From: Burkholderia ubonensis | Lineage (GTDB): Bacteria; Pseudomonadota; Gammaproteobacteria; Burkholderiales; Burkholderiaceae | Assembly (NCBI RefSeq): GCF_902833085.1 | Contig: NZ_CADFEB010000009.1 | Coordinates: 310,001-374,000, forward strand | Length of the DNA: 64,000 bases | Direction: 5' to 3' | Part shown: positions 35,037 to 43,739 of the stretch, one piece after another | Layout of the letters: each line of letters opens with the position of its first letter | Numbering within the stretch: position 1 is the stretch's first letter | The notes under the pieces: generated by a model | Database searches by the model: none | Seen by the model: the letters and a program-made list of their open reading frames with translations, nothing else | What the model was told of the DNA's origin: nothing | Position numbers and translations under genes: made by a program

Positions 35037-36422
35037 ATGGCGCTTGACTACCTGATTTACGAAGACTCGGTCCGTCGCCCCGAGACGAAACCGGTGTTCG
35101 AGGCAGTCATCGCGCAGATCAACGAAGGCACTGCGCGCGTGCGCGCGCTGAGCCGGGGCGAAGGCTTCCAGGCCGGCGGGCAGCGCGTGCTCGGCACGGC
35201 AGTGCTGGAGTTCTTCCTTGCCCGCCAGAATGCCGACGGCTTCGACGCCGACGCGGCGCAGGCGTTTGCGGACAAGATGCGCCGTCTGCTCGGCTGGACG
35301 GGGATCAGCTACTCGCTGAAGACGTTCTGGTTCGAGGCGACCGTGCGTGACCCGTTCTTCCACGACGTGCCGCATGAAGATCCCGATTCGGCATGGTTGG
35401 TCCCGCCGCAATGGGTGCTGAAACCGGACGTCGACCCGGTGCAGGTGAACCCGGAATGGTTGCGGTTCGCGTGCTGGATCGCGATCGGCTACATGAAGTA
35501 CGGCATGAGCTTCGACTCGATCAACGCGAACGCAATCCTCGATCACGTGAGCGCGCTCGGCTCGGATCTGCCCGCGCGATTGAAGCAGCACGGCTCCGGT
35601 CAGCTTCCGGCGGAGGTCGTCCGGTACAAGGACGCCGAGGTGTCCTGCGTGGCCAACGACGCCTTCGCCACCGTCAGGATTGCGTTGAAGGCCGACTCCG
35701 AGCACAACTACCGCGCAGTCCTGACGTGGCTGTGCCGGCTGCTGGAGGCGGACTTCCCGCGCTCCTACGAAATCGAGTTTCGAAGCCCGGCCAAGCATTA
35801 CCTGCCCGTCAAAGGGCTGCCGAAAAAGGGCGTTCATCAACTGTTTGCCAACGCAACCGGTTATCCGGGATTGCGGCCGTTCATCGCGCAATACGCGCGG
35901 CTGGCCATGCGCGAGCATGAGTGGTACACGAACATCGACGAAGCGGACCCGGCGATGCCCGGCACGTTCGCCGTGTTCGCCCTCGCGCTGGCCGACGACC
36001 AGCATGTGCCGCTCGCGCTGGACTATCTGCGCGTCTGCGATGGGGAGCACCAGTCGATTCATGCCAGGTTCGTCCATGCGTACATCGCCGCCCACGGCTT
36101 CACGCCGAACGCCGTCGCGCTGCTGGTCGCTTGCGCCGGCAACATCCAGCATCTCGAACCGATGAAGGCTTACGCGGCGTCCATTGCCAACCGGGACAGC
36201 CTCACGGCGCTCGCGAACGCCCGCGGCGAGACGGCGGGGCGGGAGCTTTCGGGCATTGCCCGGTTGACGGCCAACCTCGACGGCGGCGGCCGCGCTCATG
36301 ACCACGTGTGGAAGGCGGTCGTCCATGCGATCTGGGGGGACGCCGCGAGCACGCATCCCGAGAAGCTCGTCGCCAACGCGCCGGACGAGCTCAAGGCGCT
36401 GTATGAGGCGGTGCTGGGCTGA
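35037..36422 (+). CDS. DUF6138-family protein
   Basis: A 461-residue cytosolic protein with no catalytic motif I can recognise. It starts MALDYLIYEDSVRRPETKPVFEAV, has an aromatic-rich middle (WLRFACWIAIGYMKYGMSFDSINANA) and a helical C-terminal half rich in Ala/Leu repeats. This matches the DUF6138 group as I recall it. ATG 35037 is chosen because a more upstream Met adds unrelated residues; there is no strong ribosome site. It is isolated, with normal base composition. Members sit next to varied genes, so context does not help. Confidence 0.7.
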   Translation: MALDYLIYEDSVRRPETKPVFEAVIAQINEGTARVRALSRGEGFQAGGQRVLGTAVLEFFLARQNADGFDADAAQAFADKMRRLLGWTGISYSLKTFWFEATVRDPFFHDVPHEDPDSAWLVPPQWVLKPDVDPVQVNPEWLRFACWIAIGYMKYGMSFDSINANAILDHVSALGSDLPARLKQHGSGQLPAEVVRYKDAEVSCVANDAFATVRIALKADSEHNYRAVLTWLCRLLEADFPRSYEIEFRSPAKHYLPVKGLPKKGVHQLFANATGYPGLRPFIAQYARLAMREHEWYTNIDEADPAMPGTFAVFALALADDQHVPLALDYLRVCDGEHQSIHARFVHAYIAAHGFTPNAVALLVACAGNIQHLEPMKAYAASIANRDSLTALANARGETAGRELSGIARLTANLDGGGRAHDHVWKAVVHAIWGDAASTHPEKLVANAPDELKALYEAVLG

Positions 36423-36584
36423 TCGCGCGTACGGGGGCTCGCCCGGGATAACCCTGATTAAAAAACCTTATCACGGTGAAAAATTCCGCATCTTATTGAA
36501 CGGGATTTGGCTCGATATAGTGGCTCGCCTTCATCGCCCCCATCGACGCGGGCGCCACACAGGAACACGAGCCGGAGCCCGTAC

Positions 36585-37772
36585 ATGACCGCCCCCCGCT
36601 TTACCGAAATCGACGATCTGCTGCCTGCCGCCGACGGCCTGCGCGAGATCCGCCATCACATTCACCGCCATCCCGAACTCGCGTACGAGGAAGTCGAAAC
36701 CGCCGGGCTCGTCGCCGACAGGCTCGCGCAATGGGGCTGGCAGGTCACGCGCGGCGTCGGCAGGACCGGCGTGGTCGGCACGCTGCGCGTCGGCGACGGC
36801 GCGCGCAGCATCGGCATCCGCGCGGACATGGATGCGCTGCCGATCGTCGAGGCGACGGGCCTGCCGTACGCCAGCGCGACGCACGGCAAGATGCACGCGT
36901 GCGGGCACGACGGCCACACGGCGATGCTGCTCGGCGCCGCGCAGCATCTCGCGAAGACGCGCAACTTCTCCGGCACCGTGCACCTGTATTTCCAGCCGGC
37001 CGAGGAGCACGGCGTCGACAGCGGTGCGAAGAAGATGATCGACGACGGCCTGTTCGAGCGCTTCCCGTGCGACGCGGTGTTCGGCATGCACAACCATCCG
37101 GGCGCGGCGCCCGGCGTGTTCCTGACGCGGCGCGGCCCGTTCATGTCGGCGGGCGACAAGGCGATCATCTCGATCGACGGCGTCGGCGGGCACGCGGCGC
37201 GGCCGCACCTGACGGTCGATCCGGTCGTCGTCGCCGCGAGCATCGTGATGGCGCTGCAGACGATCGTCGCGCGCAACGTCGATCCCGCGCAGCCCGCCGT
37301 GGTCACGGTCGGCTCGATGCACGCGGGCACCGCGAACAACGTGATTCCTCACGGCGCGCGGCTCGAGCTGAGCGTGCGCTCGTTCAGCCCCGACGTGCGC
37401 GCGCTGCTCAAGCGCCGCATCGTCGAGCTCGCCGAGTCGCAGGCCGCGAGCTACGGCGCGATCGCGCACGTCGAGTACATCGAAGGCTATCCGGTCGTCG
37501 TCAATTCGGATGCCGAAACCGATTTCGCCGCGCAGGTCGCGCGCGAGCTGGTCGGCGACGCGAACGTCGTCGAGCAGGCCGACCTGCTGATGGGCAGCGA
37601 GGATTTCGCGTTCATGCTGCAGCGGCGCCCCGGTTCGTTCGTGCGCCTCGGCAACGGCGCGGGCGAGGACGGCTGCATGGTGCACAACCCGAAATACGAC
37701 TTCAACGATCGCAACCTGCCGATCGGCGCGGCGTTCTGGACGCGCCTCGTGGAGCGTTATCTGGGCCGCTGA
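36585..37772 (+). CDS. M20-family amidohydrolase (hippurate hydrolase-like)
   Basis: A 395-residue dinuclear metal amidohydrolase. Visible ligand motifs: MHACGHDGHTAM (about 104-115), PAEEHG (about 140-145), MHNHPG (about 168-173) and the C-terminal GSEDF. Close in pattern to hippurate or N-acyl-L-amino-acid hydrolases. The next gene is a metabolite/H+ symporter 53 bp downstream on the same strand, so the pair probably takes up and cleaves an acylated amino acid or aromatic amide. Cytosolic. Confidence 0.93.
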   Translation: MTAPRFTEIDDLLPAADGLREIRHHIHRHPELAYEEVETAGLVADRLAQWGWQVTRGVGRTGVVGTLRVGDGARSIGIRADMDALPIVEATGLPYASATHGKMHACGHDGHTAMLLGAAQHLAKTRNFSGTVHLYFQPAEEHGVDSGAKKMIDDGLFERFPCDAVFGMHNHPGAAPGVFLTRRGPFMSAGDKAIISIDGVGGHAARPHLTVDPVVVAASIVMALQTIVARNVDPAQPAVVTVGSMHAGTANNVIPHGARLELSVRSFSPDVRALLKRRIVELAESQAASYGAIAHVEYIEGYPVVVNSDAETDFAAQVARELVGDANVVEQADLLMGSEDFAFMLQRRPGSFVRLGNGAGEDGCMVHNPKYDFNDRNLPIGAAFWTRLVERYLGR

Positions 37773-37825
37773 CACCGGCAGCGCGCGGCCGGCGGTTCCG
37801 GCCGATTCGATCGGAGACCTGAACG

Positions 37826-39160
37826 ATGCAGCAAGATCCTCTCGCATTGCCTGCCGCCGCGCCCGCCGCCGTCGCGGCCGACGCCCGCCCCGATTCCCCT
37901 GCGGTCACCCGGCGCGGCGCGATCGCGGCGGCCGTGATCGGCAACTGGCTCGAATTCTTCGATTTCACCGTGTATGGCTTCTTCGCGGTGCTGATCGGCA
38001 AGCTGTATTTCCCGTCGGGCGATCCGACGACGTCGCTGCTGCTGTCGGTCGCGACGTTCGCGGCGGGCTTCTTCACGCGGCCGCTCGGCAGCATCGTGCT
38101 CGGCGTCTACGCGGACCGCAACGGCCGCAAGGCCGCGCTGAACCTGACGATCACGCTGATGGCGCTCGGCACCGGCCTGATCGCGATCGCGCCGACCTAT
38201 GCGCAGATCGGCGTGGCGGCGCCGCTGATCGTCGTCTGCGCGCGGCTGATGCAGGGCTTCTCGCAAGGCGGCGAGTTCGGCGCGGCGACCTCGACGCTGC
38301 TCGAACAGGGCGGCGTATCGCGGCGCGGCTTGCGCGCGAGCTGGCAGCTCGCGACGCAGGGCGGCGCGGCGCTGATGGGCTCGGGCTTCGCGGCGCTGCT
38401 GTCGAACACGCTGACGAAGGACGCGCTCGAAGGCTGGGGCTGGCGGATTCCGTTCTTCGTGGGCGTGCTGATCGCGCCGGTCGGCATGATCCTGCGCCGG
38501 CGCCTCGCCGACGATGCGCCCGGCGACAGTCACCACGGCATCGACGGCGGCGTGCTGCGCGAGCTGTTCACGAAGCATGCGCGCACGGTGCTGCTGCTGG
38601 CGCTGACGGTGATGGGCGGCACGGTGTCGACCTACATCCTGACCTTCTATATGCCGACCTATGCGATCCACACACTCGGTCTGCCGATGAAGCTGTCGAT
38701 GTTCGTCGGCGTCGCGTCGGGATGCGTGATGCTGCTGACGTGCCCGCTGTTCGGCTGGCTGTCGGACCGGATCGGCAGCCGGCGCCTGCCGATCTTCGTC
38801 GGGCGCGGCGTGCTCGTCGTGCTGCTGTTTCCGGCGTTCTGGCTGATGAACCGCCATCCGTCGCTGTCGGTCATCATGCCGCTGACCGCGCTGATGCTGC
38901 TGTTCTATTCGATGGGTTCCGCATCGGAGTTCGCGCTGATGTGCGAATCCTTTCCGCGCCGCGTGCGCGCGACCGGGATCTCGATCGCGTATGCGCTCGC
39001 GGTGACGATCTTCGGCGGCACGTCGCAGCTCGTCGCGACGTGGCTCGTGCAGACGACCGGCAGCAAGCTCGCGCCGGCGGGCTACGTCGCGGTGTGCGTG
39101 CTGGTGTCGCTGGCGGCGGTGTCGATGCTGCGGGAGACGGCGGGGGAAGGGGGCGACTGA
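37826..39160 (+). CDS. MFS transporter, metabolite:H+ symporter (MHS) family
   Basis: A 444-residue, 12-helix transporter. The MHS signature NWLEFFDFTVYGFFAVLIGKLYFP is near residue 40 and the loop 2-3 motif LGVYADRNGRKAAL follows. Relatives carry citrate, alpha-ketoglutarate or aromatic acids. Downstream of the M20 hydrolase by 53 bp and likely co-transcribed; the IclR regulator converges from the right. Confidence 0.92.
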   Translation: MQQDPLALPAAAPAAVAADARPDSPAVTRRGAIAAAVIGNWLEFFDFTVYGFFAVLIGKLYFPSGDPTTSLLLSVATFAAGFFTRPLGSIVLGVYADRNGRKAALNLTITLMALGTGLIAIAPTYAQIGVAAPLIVVCARLMQGFSQGGEFGAATSTLLEQGGVSRRGLRASWQLATQGGAALMGSGFAALLSNTLTKDALEGWGWRIPFFVGVLIAPVGMILRRRLADDAPGDSHHGIDGGVLRELFTKHARTVLLLALTVMGGTVSTYILTFYMPTYAIHTLGLPMKLSMFVGVASGCVMLLTCPLFGWLSDRIGSRRLPIFVGRGVLVVLLFPAFWLMNRHPSLSVIMPLTALMLLFYSMGSASEFALMCESFPRRVRATGISIAYALAVTIFGGTSQLVATWLVQTTGSKLAPAGYVAVCVLVSLAAVSMLRETAGEGGD

Positions 39161-39199
39161 CGGCGCAACGGCGCGTCCGATTTGCCGGTTGCCGCCCCG

Positions 39200-39988
39200 T
39201 CACCCCCGCCGCGCAACCAGCTCCGACACCGTCTGCGCCGCCTGCTGCAACGGCCCGAGAAACTCCTTCACCATCTGCTTCGCGGTATGTCGCTGCGCGT
39301 TGCCGCTCACGTTCATCGCCGCGATGATCTGCCCGCGCCGGTTGCGGATCGGCGCCGAGATCGACAGCAGCCCCACTTCCAGTTCCTGGTCGACGATCGC
39401 CCAGCCCTGCTGGCGCACGAGCGCAATCGCGGCCTTCAGTTCGCCGAGTTCCGTGACCGTGCGCGCCGTGTGCGCGCGGATGCCGCTCTGCGCGAGCGTG
39501 GCGTCGAGCGTCGCGTCGTCGAGCGCGGACAGCAGCACGCGGCCCATCGACGTGCAGTACGCGGGCAGCCGGCTGCCGATCGACAGGTTGATCGTCATGA
39601 TCTTGTGCGTCGGCACGCGCAGCACGTAGACGATCTCGGTGCGGTCGAGCACGGCCGCCGAGCAGCTCTCGTGGATCTGCGCGGACAACTGCTCCATCAC
39701 CGGTTCCGCCAGATTCCAGAACGGCATCGACGTCAGGTACGCGAAGCCGAGCTCGAGAATCTTCGGCGTGAGCCGGAACAGCCGGCCGTCCGCATCGACG
39801 TAGCCGAGCGTCTGCAGCGTGAGCAGGATCCGGCGCGCGCCGGCGCGCGTCAGGCCGGTGGCCGACGCGACCTCGGTGAGCGTCTGTTCGGGACGATTCG
39901 CGTCGAACGCGCGGATCACCGCGAGCCCGCGCGCGAACGACTGGACGTAGGAGTCGCCGGGTTTGGCCTGGATGTCTTCGGTAGTCAT
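39200..39988 (-). CDS. IclR-family regulator of the PcaR/PobR type
   Basis: A 262-residue regulator: N-terminal winged helix (QTLTEVASATGLTRAGARRILLTLQTLGYV) and an effector domain with the beta-ketoadipate subgroup pattern YVLRVPTHKIMTINLSIGSRLPAYCTSMGRVLL. Start at ATG 39988. Divergent from pcaF, with two inverted repeats and a good sigma-70 promoter between the genes. It probably controls pcaF in response to protocatechuate, beta-ketoadipate or a similar acid; PcaR is the likeliest identity. Confidence 0.9.
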   Translation of the reverse strand: MTTEDIQAKPGDSYVQSFARGLAVIRAFDANRPEQTLTEVASATGLTRAGARRILLTLQTLGYVDADGRLFRLTPKILELGFAYLTSMPFWNLAEPVMEQLSAQIHESCSAAVLDRTEIVYVLRVPTHKIMTINLSIGSRLPAYCTSMGRVLLSALDDATLDATLAQSGIRAHTARTVTELGELKAAIALVRQQGWAIVDQELEVGLLSISAPIRNRRGQIIAAMNVSGNAQRHTAKQMVKEFLGPLQQAAQTVSELVARRG

Positions 39989-40065
39989 GACCTGTCGGAA
40001 TATCGTGCAGCCGAGAAGATAGCGCATGGGGCCTGACACGCCAACCGCGCGGCCGCCGCCGGCGC

Positions 40066-40095
40066 TTGACAGGCCGTCCCCGCACTCCCTATGAT
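40066..40095 (+). promoter_or_regulatory. Sigma-70 promoter of pcaF
   Basis: TTGACA (40066-40071), an 18-bp spacer and TATGAT (40090-40095). Transcription would start near 40102, inside the first IclR palindrome. Confidence 0.7.
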
Positions 40096-40097
40096 GC

Positions 40098-40140
40098 ATC
40101 GAACGTTCGATACACGATCTTATGTTCGTATATAGAACAT
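40098..40140. promoter_or_regulatory. Paired palindromes for the IclR regulator
   Basis: A perfect 14-bp palindrome ATCGAACGTTCGAT (40098-40111) is followed by a second dyad with arms ATGTTC (40122-40127) and GAACAT (40135-40140). Both contain GTTC/GAAC half-sites. The first overlaps the predicted pcaF start point, which would fit repression; PcaR-type proteins can also activate. Confidence 0.65.
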
Positions 40141-40203
40141 TTAAGCGCATCCCGGCGGGCAATGCAATGGGGGCGCCCATATCATTTCCTCCCGGAGACA
40201 CTG

Positions 40204-41406
40204 ATGACCGAAGCTTTCCTGTGTGATGCGATCCGCACGCCGATCGGGCGTTACGGCGGCGCGCTGTCCGGCGTGCGCGCCGACGATCTGGGCGCGGTGC
40301 CGCTCAAGGCGCTCGTCGAACGCAACCGCGACGTCGACTGGTCCGCGATCGACGACGTAATCTACGGCTGCGCGAACCAGGCGGGCGAGGACAACCGCAA
40401 CGTCGCGCGCATGTCGCTGCTGCTCGCGGGCCTGCCGCAGGTCGTGCCGGGCTCGACGATCAACCGCCTGTGCGGCTCCGGGATGGACGCGGTCGGCTCC
40501 GCCGCGCGCGCGATCAAGTCCGGTGAGGCCGGGTTGATGATCGCGGGCGGCGTCGAAAGCATGACCCGCGCGCCGTTCGTGATGGGCAAGTCGGCGAGCG
40601 CGTTCGCGCGCCAGGCCGACATCTTCGACACGACGATCGGCTGGCGCTTCGTCAATCCGCTGATGAAACAGCTGCACGGCGTCGATTCGATGCCGGAAAC
40701 CGCCGAAAACGTCGCGACCGACTACCAGATCAGCCGCGCCGACCAGGACCTGTTCGCGCTGCGCAGCCAGCAGAAGGCCGCGCGCGCGCAGCAGGACGGC
40801 ACGCTGGCGGAAGAGATCGTCGCGGTGACGATCCCGCAGAAAAAGGGCGACCCGCTCGTCGTATCGCGCGACGAGCATCCGCGCGAGACGTCGCTGGAGA
40901 CGCTGGCGAAGCTCAAGGGCGTCGTGCGCCCGGACGGCACCGTCACGGCCGGCAACGCGTCGGGCGTCAACGACGGCGCAGCGGCGCTGCTGCTCGCGAA
41001 CGAGGAGAACGCGAAGCGCTTCGGCCTGACGCCGCGCGCCCGCGTGCTCGGCTTCGCGACGGCGGGCGTCGCGCCGCGCGTGATGGGCATCGGCCCGGCG
41101 CCGGCCACGCAGAAGCTGCTCGCGCGGCTCGGCATGACGATCGACCAGTTCGACGTGATCGAGCTGAACGAGGCGTTCGCGTCGCAAGGACTCGCGGTGC
41201 TGCGCATGCTGGGCGTCGCGGACGACGATCCTCGCGTGAACCCGAACGGCGGCGCGATCGCGCTCGGCCACCCGCTCGGCGCATCCGGCGCGCGTCTCGT
41301 GACGACCGCGATGTACCAGCTGCATCGCACGAAGGGCCGCTATGCGCTGTGCACGATGTGCATCGGCGTCGGCCAGGGCATCGCGATCGCGATCGAACGC
41401 GTCTGA
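40204..41406 (+). CDS. pcaF: Beta-ketoadipyl-CoA thiolase
   Basis: A 400-residue thiolase that cleaves 3-oxoadipyl-CoA to acetyl-CoA and succinyl-CoA, the last step of the beta-ketoadipate pathway. Catalytic Cys is in NRLCGSGMDAVG near residue 90; the C-terminal GHPLGASGAR (His) and CTMCIGVGQG (second Cys) complete the active site. The internal tetrad and length match PcaF/PaaJ; PcaF is favoured by the neighbouring PcaR-like regulator. ATG 40204 has GGAG in CCCGGAGACACTG. Confidence 0.93.
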   Translation: MTEAFLCDAIRTPIGRYGGALSGVRADDLGAVPLKALVERNRDVDWSAIDDVIYGCANQAGEDNRNVARMSLLLAGLPQVVPGSTINRLCGSGMDAVGSAARAIKSGEAGLMIAGGVESMTRAPFVMGKSASAFARQADIFDTTIGWRFVNPLMKQLHGVDSMPETAENVATDYQISRADQDLFALRSQQKAARAQQDGTLAEEIVAVTIPQKKGDPLVVSRDEHPRETSLETLAKLKGVVRPDGTVTAGNASGVNDGAAALLLANEENAKRFGLTPRARVLGFATAGVAPRVMGIGPAPATQKLLARLGMTIDQFDVIELNEAFASQGLAVLRMLGVADDDPRVNPNGGAIALGHPLGASGARLVTTAMYQLHRTKGRYALCTMCIGVGQGIAIAIERV

Positions 41407-41454
41407 CGCCAAGTGTGCGGCGTGGCCGCACACATTCCTTCCTTTCCGGTTGGC

Positions 41455-41498
41455 AACCGCCCGGCTCGCGCGCCTGTCGCGCGAAGCCGGGCGGTTTT
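41455..41498 (+). terminator. Terminator after pcaF
   Basis: A long stem with 12-bp outer arms (41455-41466 and 41485-41496), reinforced by inner CGCGCG repeats, followed by TTTT. Confidence 0.85.
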
Positions 41499-41670
41499 GC
41501 TTTTGGGGCGGGCAACGCTGTGCCGAGGCGGCCGTCCGCGCAAGCGATGCGATTTCGTCCGATCAATCGATGCGTATGCGGTGACCCACGAATTTGCTTT
41601 CATCCATGAACGATCTGTTTGGTGAAGGTAAGAAGTTGCGGGGAATTTGCATGTTTTACCCTTAGACGGA

Positions 41671-41697
41671 TCATGTTCCCGAAAAAGCTGCCGAAAG
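41671..41697 (+). promoter_or_regulatory. Sigma-28 (FliA)-like promoter, first chemoreceptor
   Basis: TCATGTTC-N11-GCCGAAAG, with the exact spacing of the flagellar sigma factor consensus (TAAAGTTT-N11-GCCGATAA), ending 102 bases before the ATG. The -35 match is only 5 of 8, but the second chemoreceptor has a better site at the same distance. Confidence 0.5.
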
Positions 41698-41799
41698 CGT
41701 AGGAGTCGATTCGGCGGCTTGCGGAATTCCGGGAGGCGCCGGTCGAAGTTCGTCAATCCTGAAGCGGGCGCAAGACCCGCTCATCGGAGCCCTACACCC

Positions 41800-43344
41800 A
41801 TGCGCAACAACCAGCCCGTCACCCAACACGAATTCGAATTCCCCGATGACGCGACGCTGATGTCGACCACCGACGCGGACAGCATCATCACCTACGCGAA
41901 CGCGGCCTTTATCCAGGTCAGCGGATTCTCCGGCGAGGAAATCGAAAGGCAGCCGCACAACCTCGTGCGGCACCCGGATATGCCGAAGGAGGCGTTCGCC
42001 GACATGTGGGCGACGCTCAAGGGCGGGGAGCCGTGGACCGCGCTCGTGAAGAACCGCCGCAAGAACGGCGATCACTACTGGGTGCGCGCGAACGCGGTGC
42101 CGGTGATGCGCAATGGCCAGCCGAAGGGCTACATGTCGGTGCGCACGAAGGCGACGCGAGACGAGATCGCGGCCGCCGAGGCGCTGTGTCGCGACTTTCG
42201 CGAAGGCAAGGCCGGCCATCGCCGCTTCTACAAGGGGCTGATCATCCGCACGGGCGTCGCGCGCGTCACGTCGCTGTTCCAGACGATGCCGGTGAGCTGG
42301 CGGCTGCAATTGCCGCTGCTCGGGCTCGCGCCGGCCATGATCGGCGCGGGCTGGGCGTGCGGGCTGACAGGGGCCGGCCTCGCGGCGTTCGCTGCCGCGG
42401 CGGCGGGCGCGGCCGTCGCCGCGGGCCTGTGGCTCGACTTGCAGATCGCCCGCCCGCTGAAGCAGGTGTGCGGCCAGGCGCTGCGCGTCGCGACGGGCGA
42501 AAGCCGCAGCGGCGCCGGGATGGATCGCGTCGACGAAATTGGCATGACGCTGCGCACGATCAACCAGCTCGGGCTGATGTTCCGTTGGCTGGTCGACGAC
42601 GTCAGCGAGCAGGTGCTCAACGTGCAGCGCGCGACCAACGAAATCGCGCAGGGCAACAACGACCTGAGCGCGCGCACCGAGCAGGCCTCGACGAGCGTGC
42701 AGCAGACGGCCGCGTCGATGGCGCAGATGACGGCGACGGTGTCGAGCAACGCCGAAACGGCGCAGCAGGCGAACCAGTTGTCGGCCTCGGCCAGCGAGGC
42801 GGCCGAGCGGGGCGGCCAGGTGGTGTCCGAGGTGGTCACGACGATGAGCGACATCACCGAGAGTTCGCGCAAGATTGCCGACATCATCGGCGTGATCGAC
42901 GGGATCGCGTTCCAGACCAACATCCTGGCGCTGAACGCGGCGGTCGAGGCGGCGCGGGCGGGCGATCAGGGGCGCGGTTTCGCGGTGGTCGCGGGCGAGG
43001 TGCGTTCGCTCGCGCAGCGCAGCGCGAACGCGGCGAAGGAAATCAAGACGTTGATCGGCGCGAGCGTCGAGCGGGTCGAGTCGGGCACGCGGCGCGTCGA
43101 CGAGGCCGGCAAGACGATGGAGGACATCGTCGCGCAGGTGAAGCGCGTATCCGGCCTGATCGCGGAGATCAGCGCGTCGACGGGCGAACAGAGCACGGGC
43201 GTCGCGCAGGTGGACCAGGCGGTCGTGCATCTCGACAGCATCACGCAGCAGAACGCGGCGCTCGTCGAGCAGAGCACGGCGGCGTCGGAGAGCCTGAAGC
43301 AGCAGGCGACGCGGCTCGTCGAGGCGGTGAACGTGTTCAGGTGA
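41800..43344 (+). CDS. Aer-like PAS methyl-accepting chemotaxis protein, copy 1
   Basis: A 514-residue energy/redox taxis receptor. PAS domain at about 20-115 (DADSIITYANAAFIQVSGFSGEEI, HPDMPKEAFADMWATLKGGEPW), as in FAD-binding Aer. Hydrophobic segment at about 165-210 enters and leaves the membrane without a periplasmic domain; then HAMP and an MCP signalling domain with the conserved tip GIAFQTNILALNAAVEAARAGDQGRGFAVVAGEVR. No NWETF-type C-terminal tether. It signals through CheA/CheW encoded elsewhere. Near-duplicate of the next gene. Confidence 0.95.
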   Translation: MRNNQPVTQHEFEFPDDATLMSTTDADSIITYANAAFIQVSGFSGEEIERQPHNLVRHPDMPKEAFADMWATLKGGEPWTALVKNRRKNGDHYWVRANAVPVMRNGQPKGYMSVRTKATRDEIAAAEALCRDFREGKAGHRRFYKGLIIRTGVARVTSLFQTMPVSWRLQLPLLGLAPAMIGAGWACGLTGAGLAAFAAAAAGAAVAAGLWLDLQIARPLKQVCGQALRVATGESRSGAGMDRVDEIGMTLRTINQLGLMFRWLVDDVSEQVLNVQRATNEIAQGNNDLSARTEQASTSVQQTAASMAQMTATVSSNAETAQQANQLSASASEAAERGGQVVSEVVTTMSDITESSRKIADIIGVIDGIAFQTNILALNAAVEAARAGDQGRGFAVVAGEVRSLAQRSANAAKEIKTLIGASVERVESGTRRVDEAGKTMEDIVAQVKRVSGLIAEISASTGEQSTGVAQVDQAVVHLDSITQQNAALVEQSTAASESLKQQATRLVEAVNVFR

Positions 43345-43611
43345 TGCGGGCGCGCCGCGCGTCGTCAAATTCCGAATTGCGGCGTCATGCCGATTCATCG
43401 CGCTTCATGCAGCGAAATATCCGCAAGTTCATCGCAATTCTTTTTTTGTTTTAAATCTCGAAATAATCGTATTGCTATTCAATTCGCTCGTGCCGCTCAT
43501 CGCGAGTCGGCATGGGCGACTCGCCCGGCGCGGATTTGCTTTGTCGCAAACGATTTTGTTGACTTAAATCATTGCGCGAACTTTTTTGATATATTTTTTA
43601 CACACGAGGGG

Positions 43612-43638
43612 TAATGTTTTAGAGGGGTTTGCCGAAAT
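43612..43638 (+). promoter_or_regulatory. Sigma-28 (FliA)-like promoter, second chemoreceptor
   Basis: TAATGTTT-N11-GCCGAAAT: 7 of 8 and 6 of 8 matches to the FliA consensus with the exact 11-bp spacer, ending 101 bases before the ATG. The rest of the 395-bp intergenic region is AT-rich and contains no gene. Confidence 0.65.
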
Positions 43639-43739
43639 AGCAGAGGCATGATCATGCGCGAGCGGTGAAACCGGGCGCGAATGATCCAAGTCGTCAATCC
43701 TGAAACGGGCACAAGACCCGCCATTCGGAGCTCTGCTTG

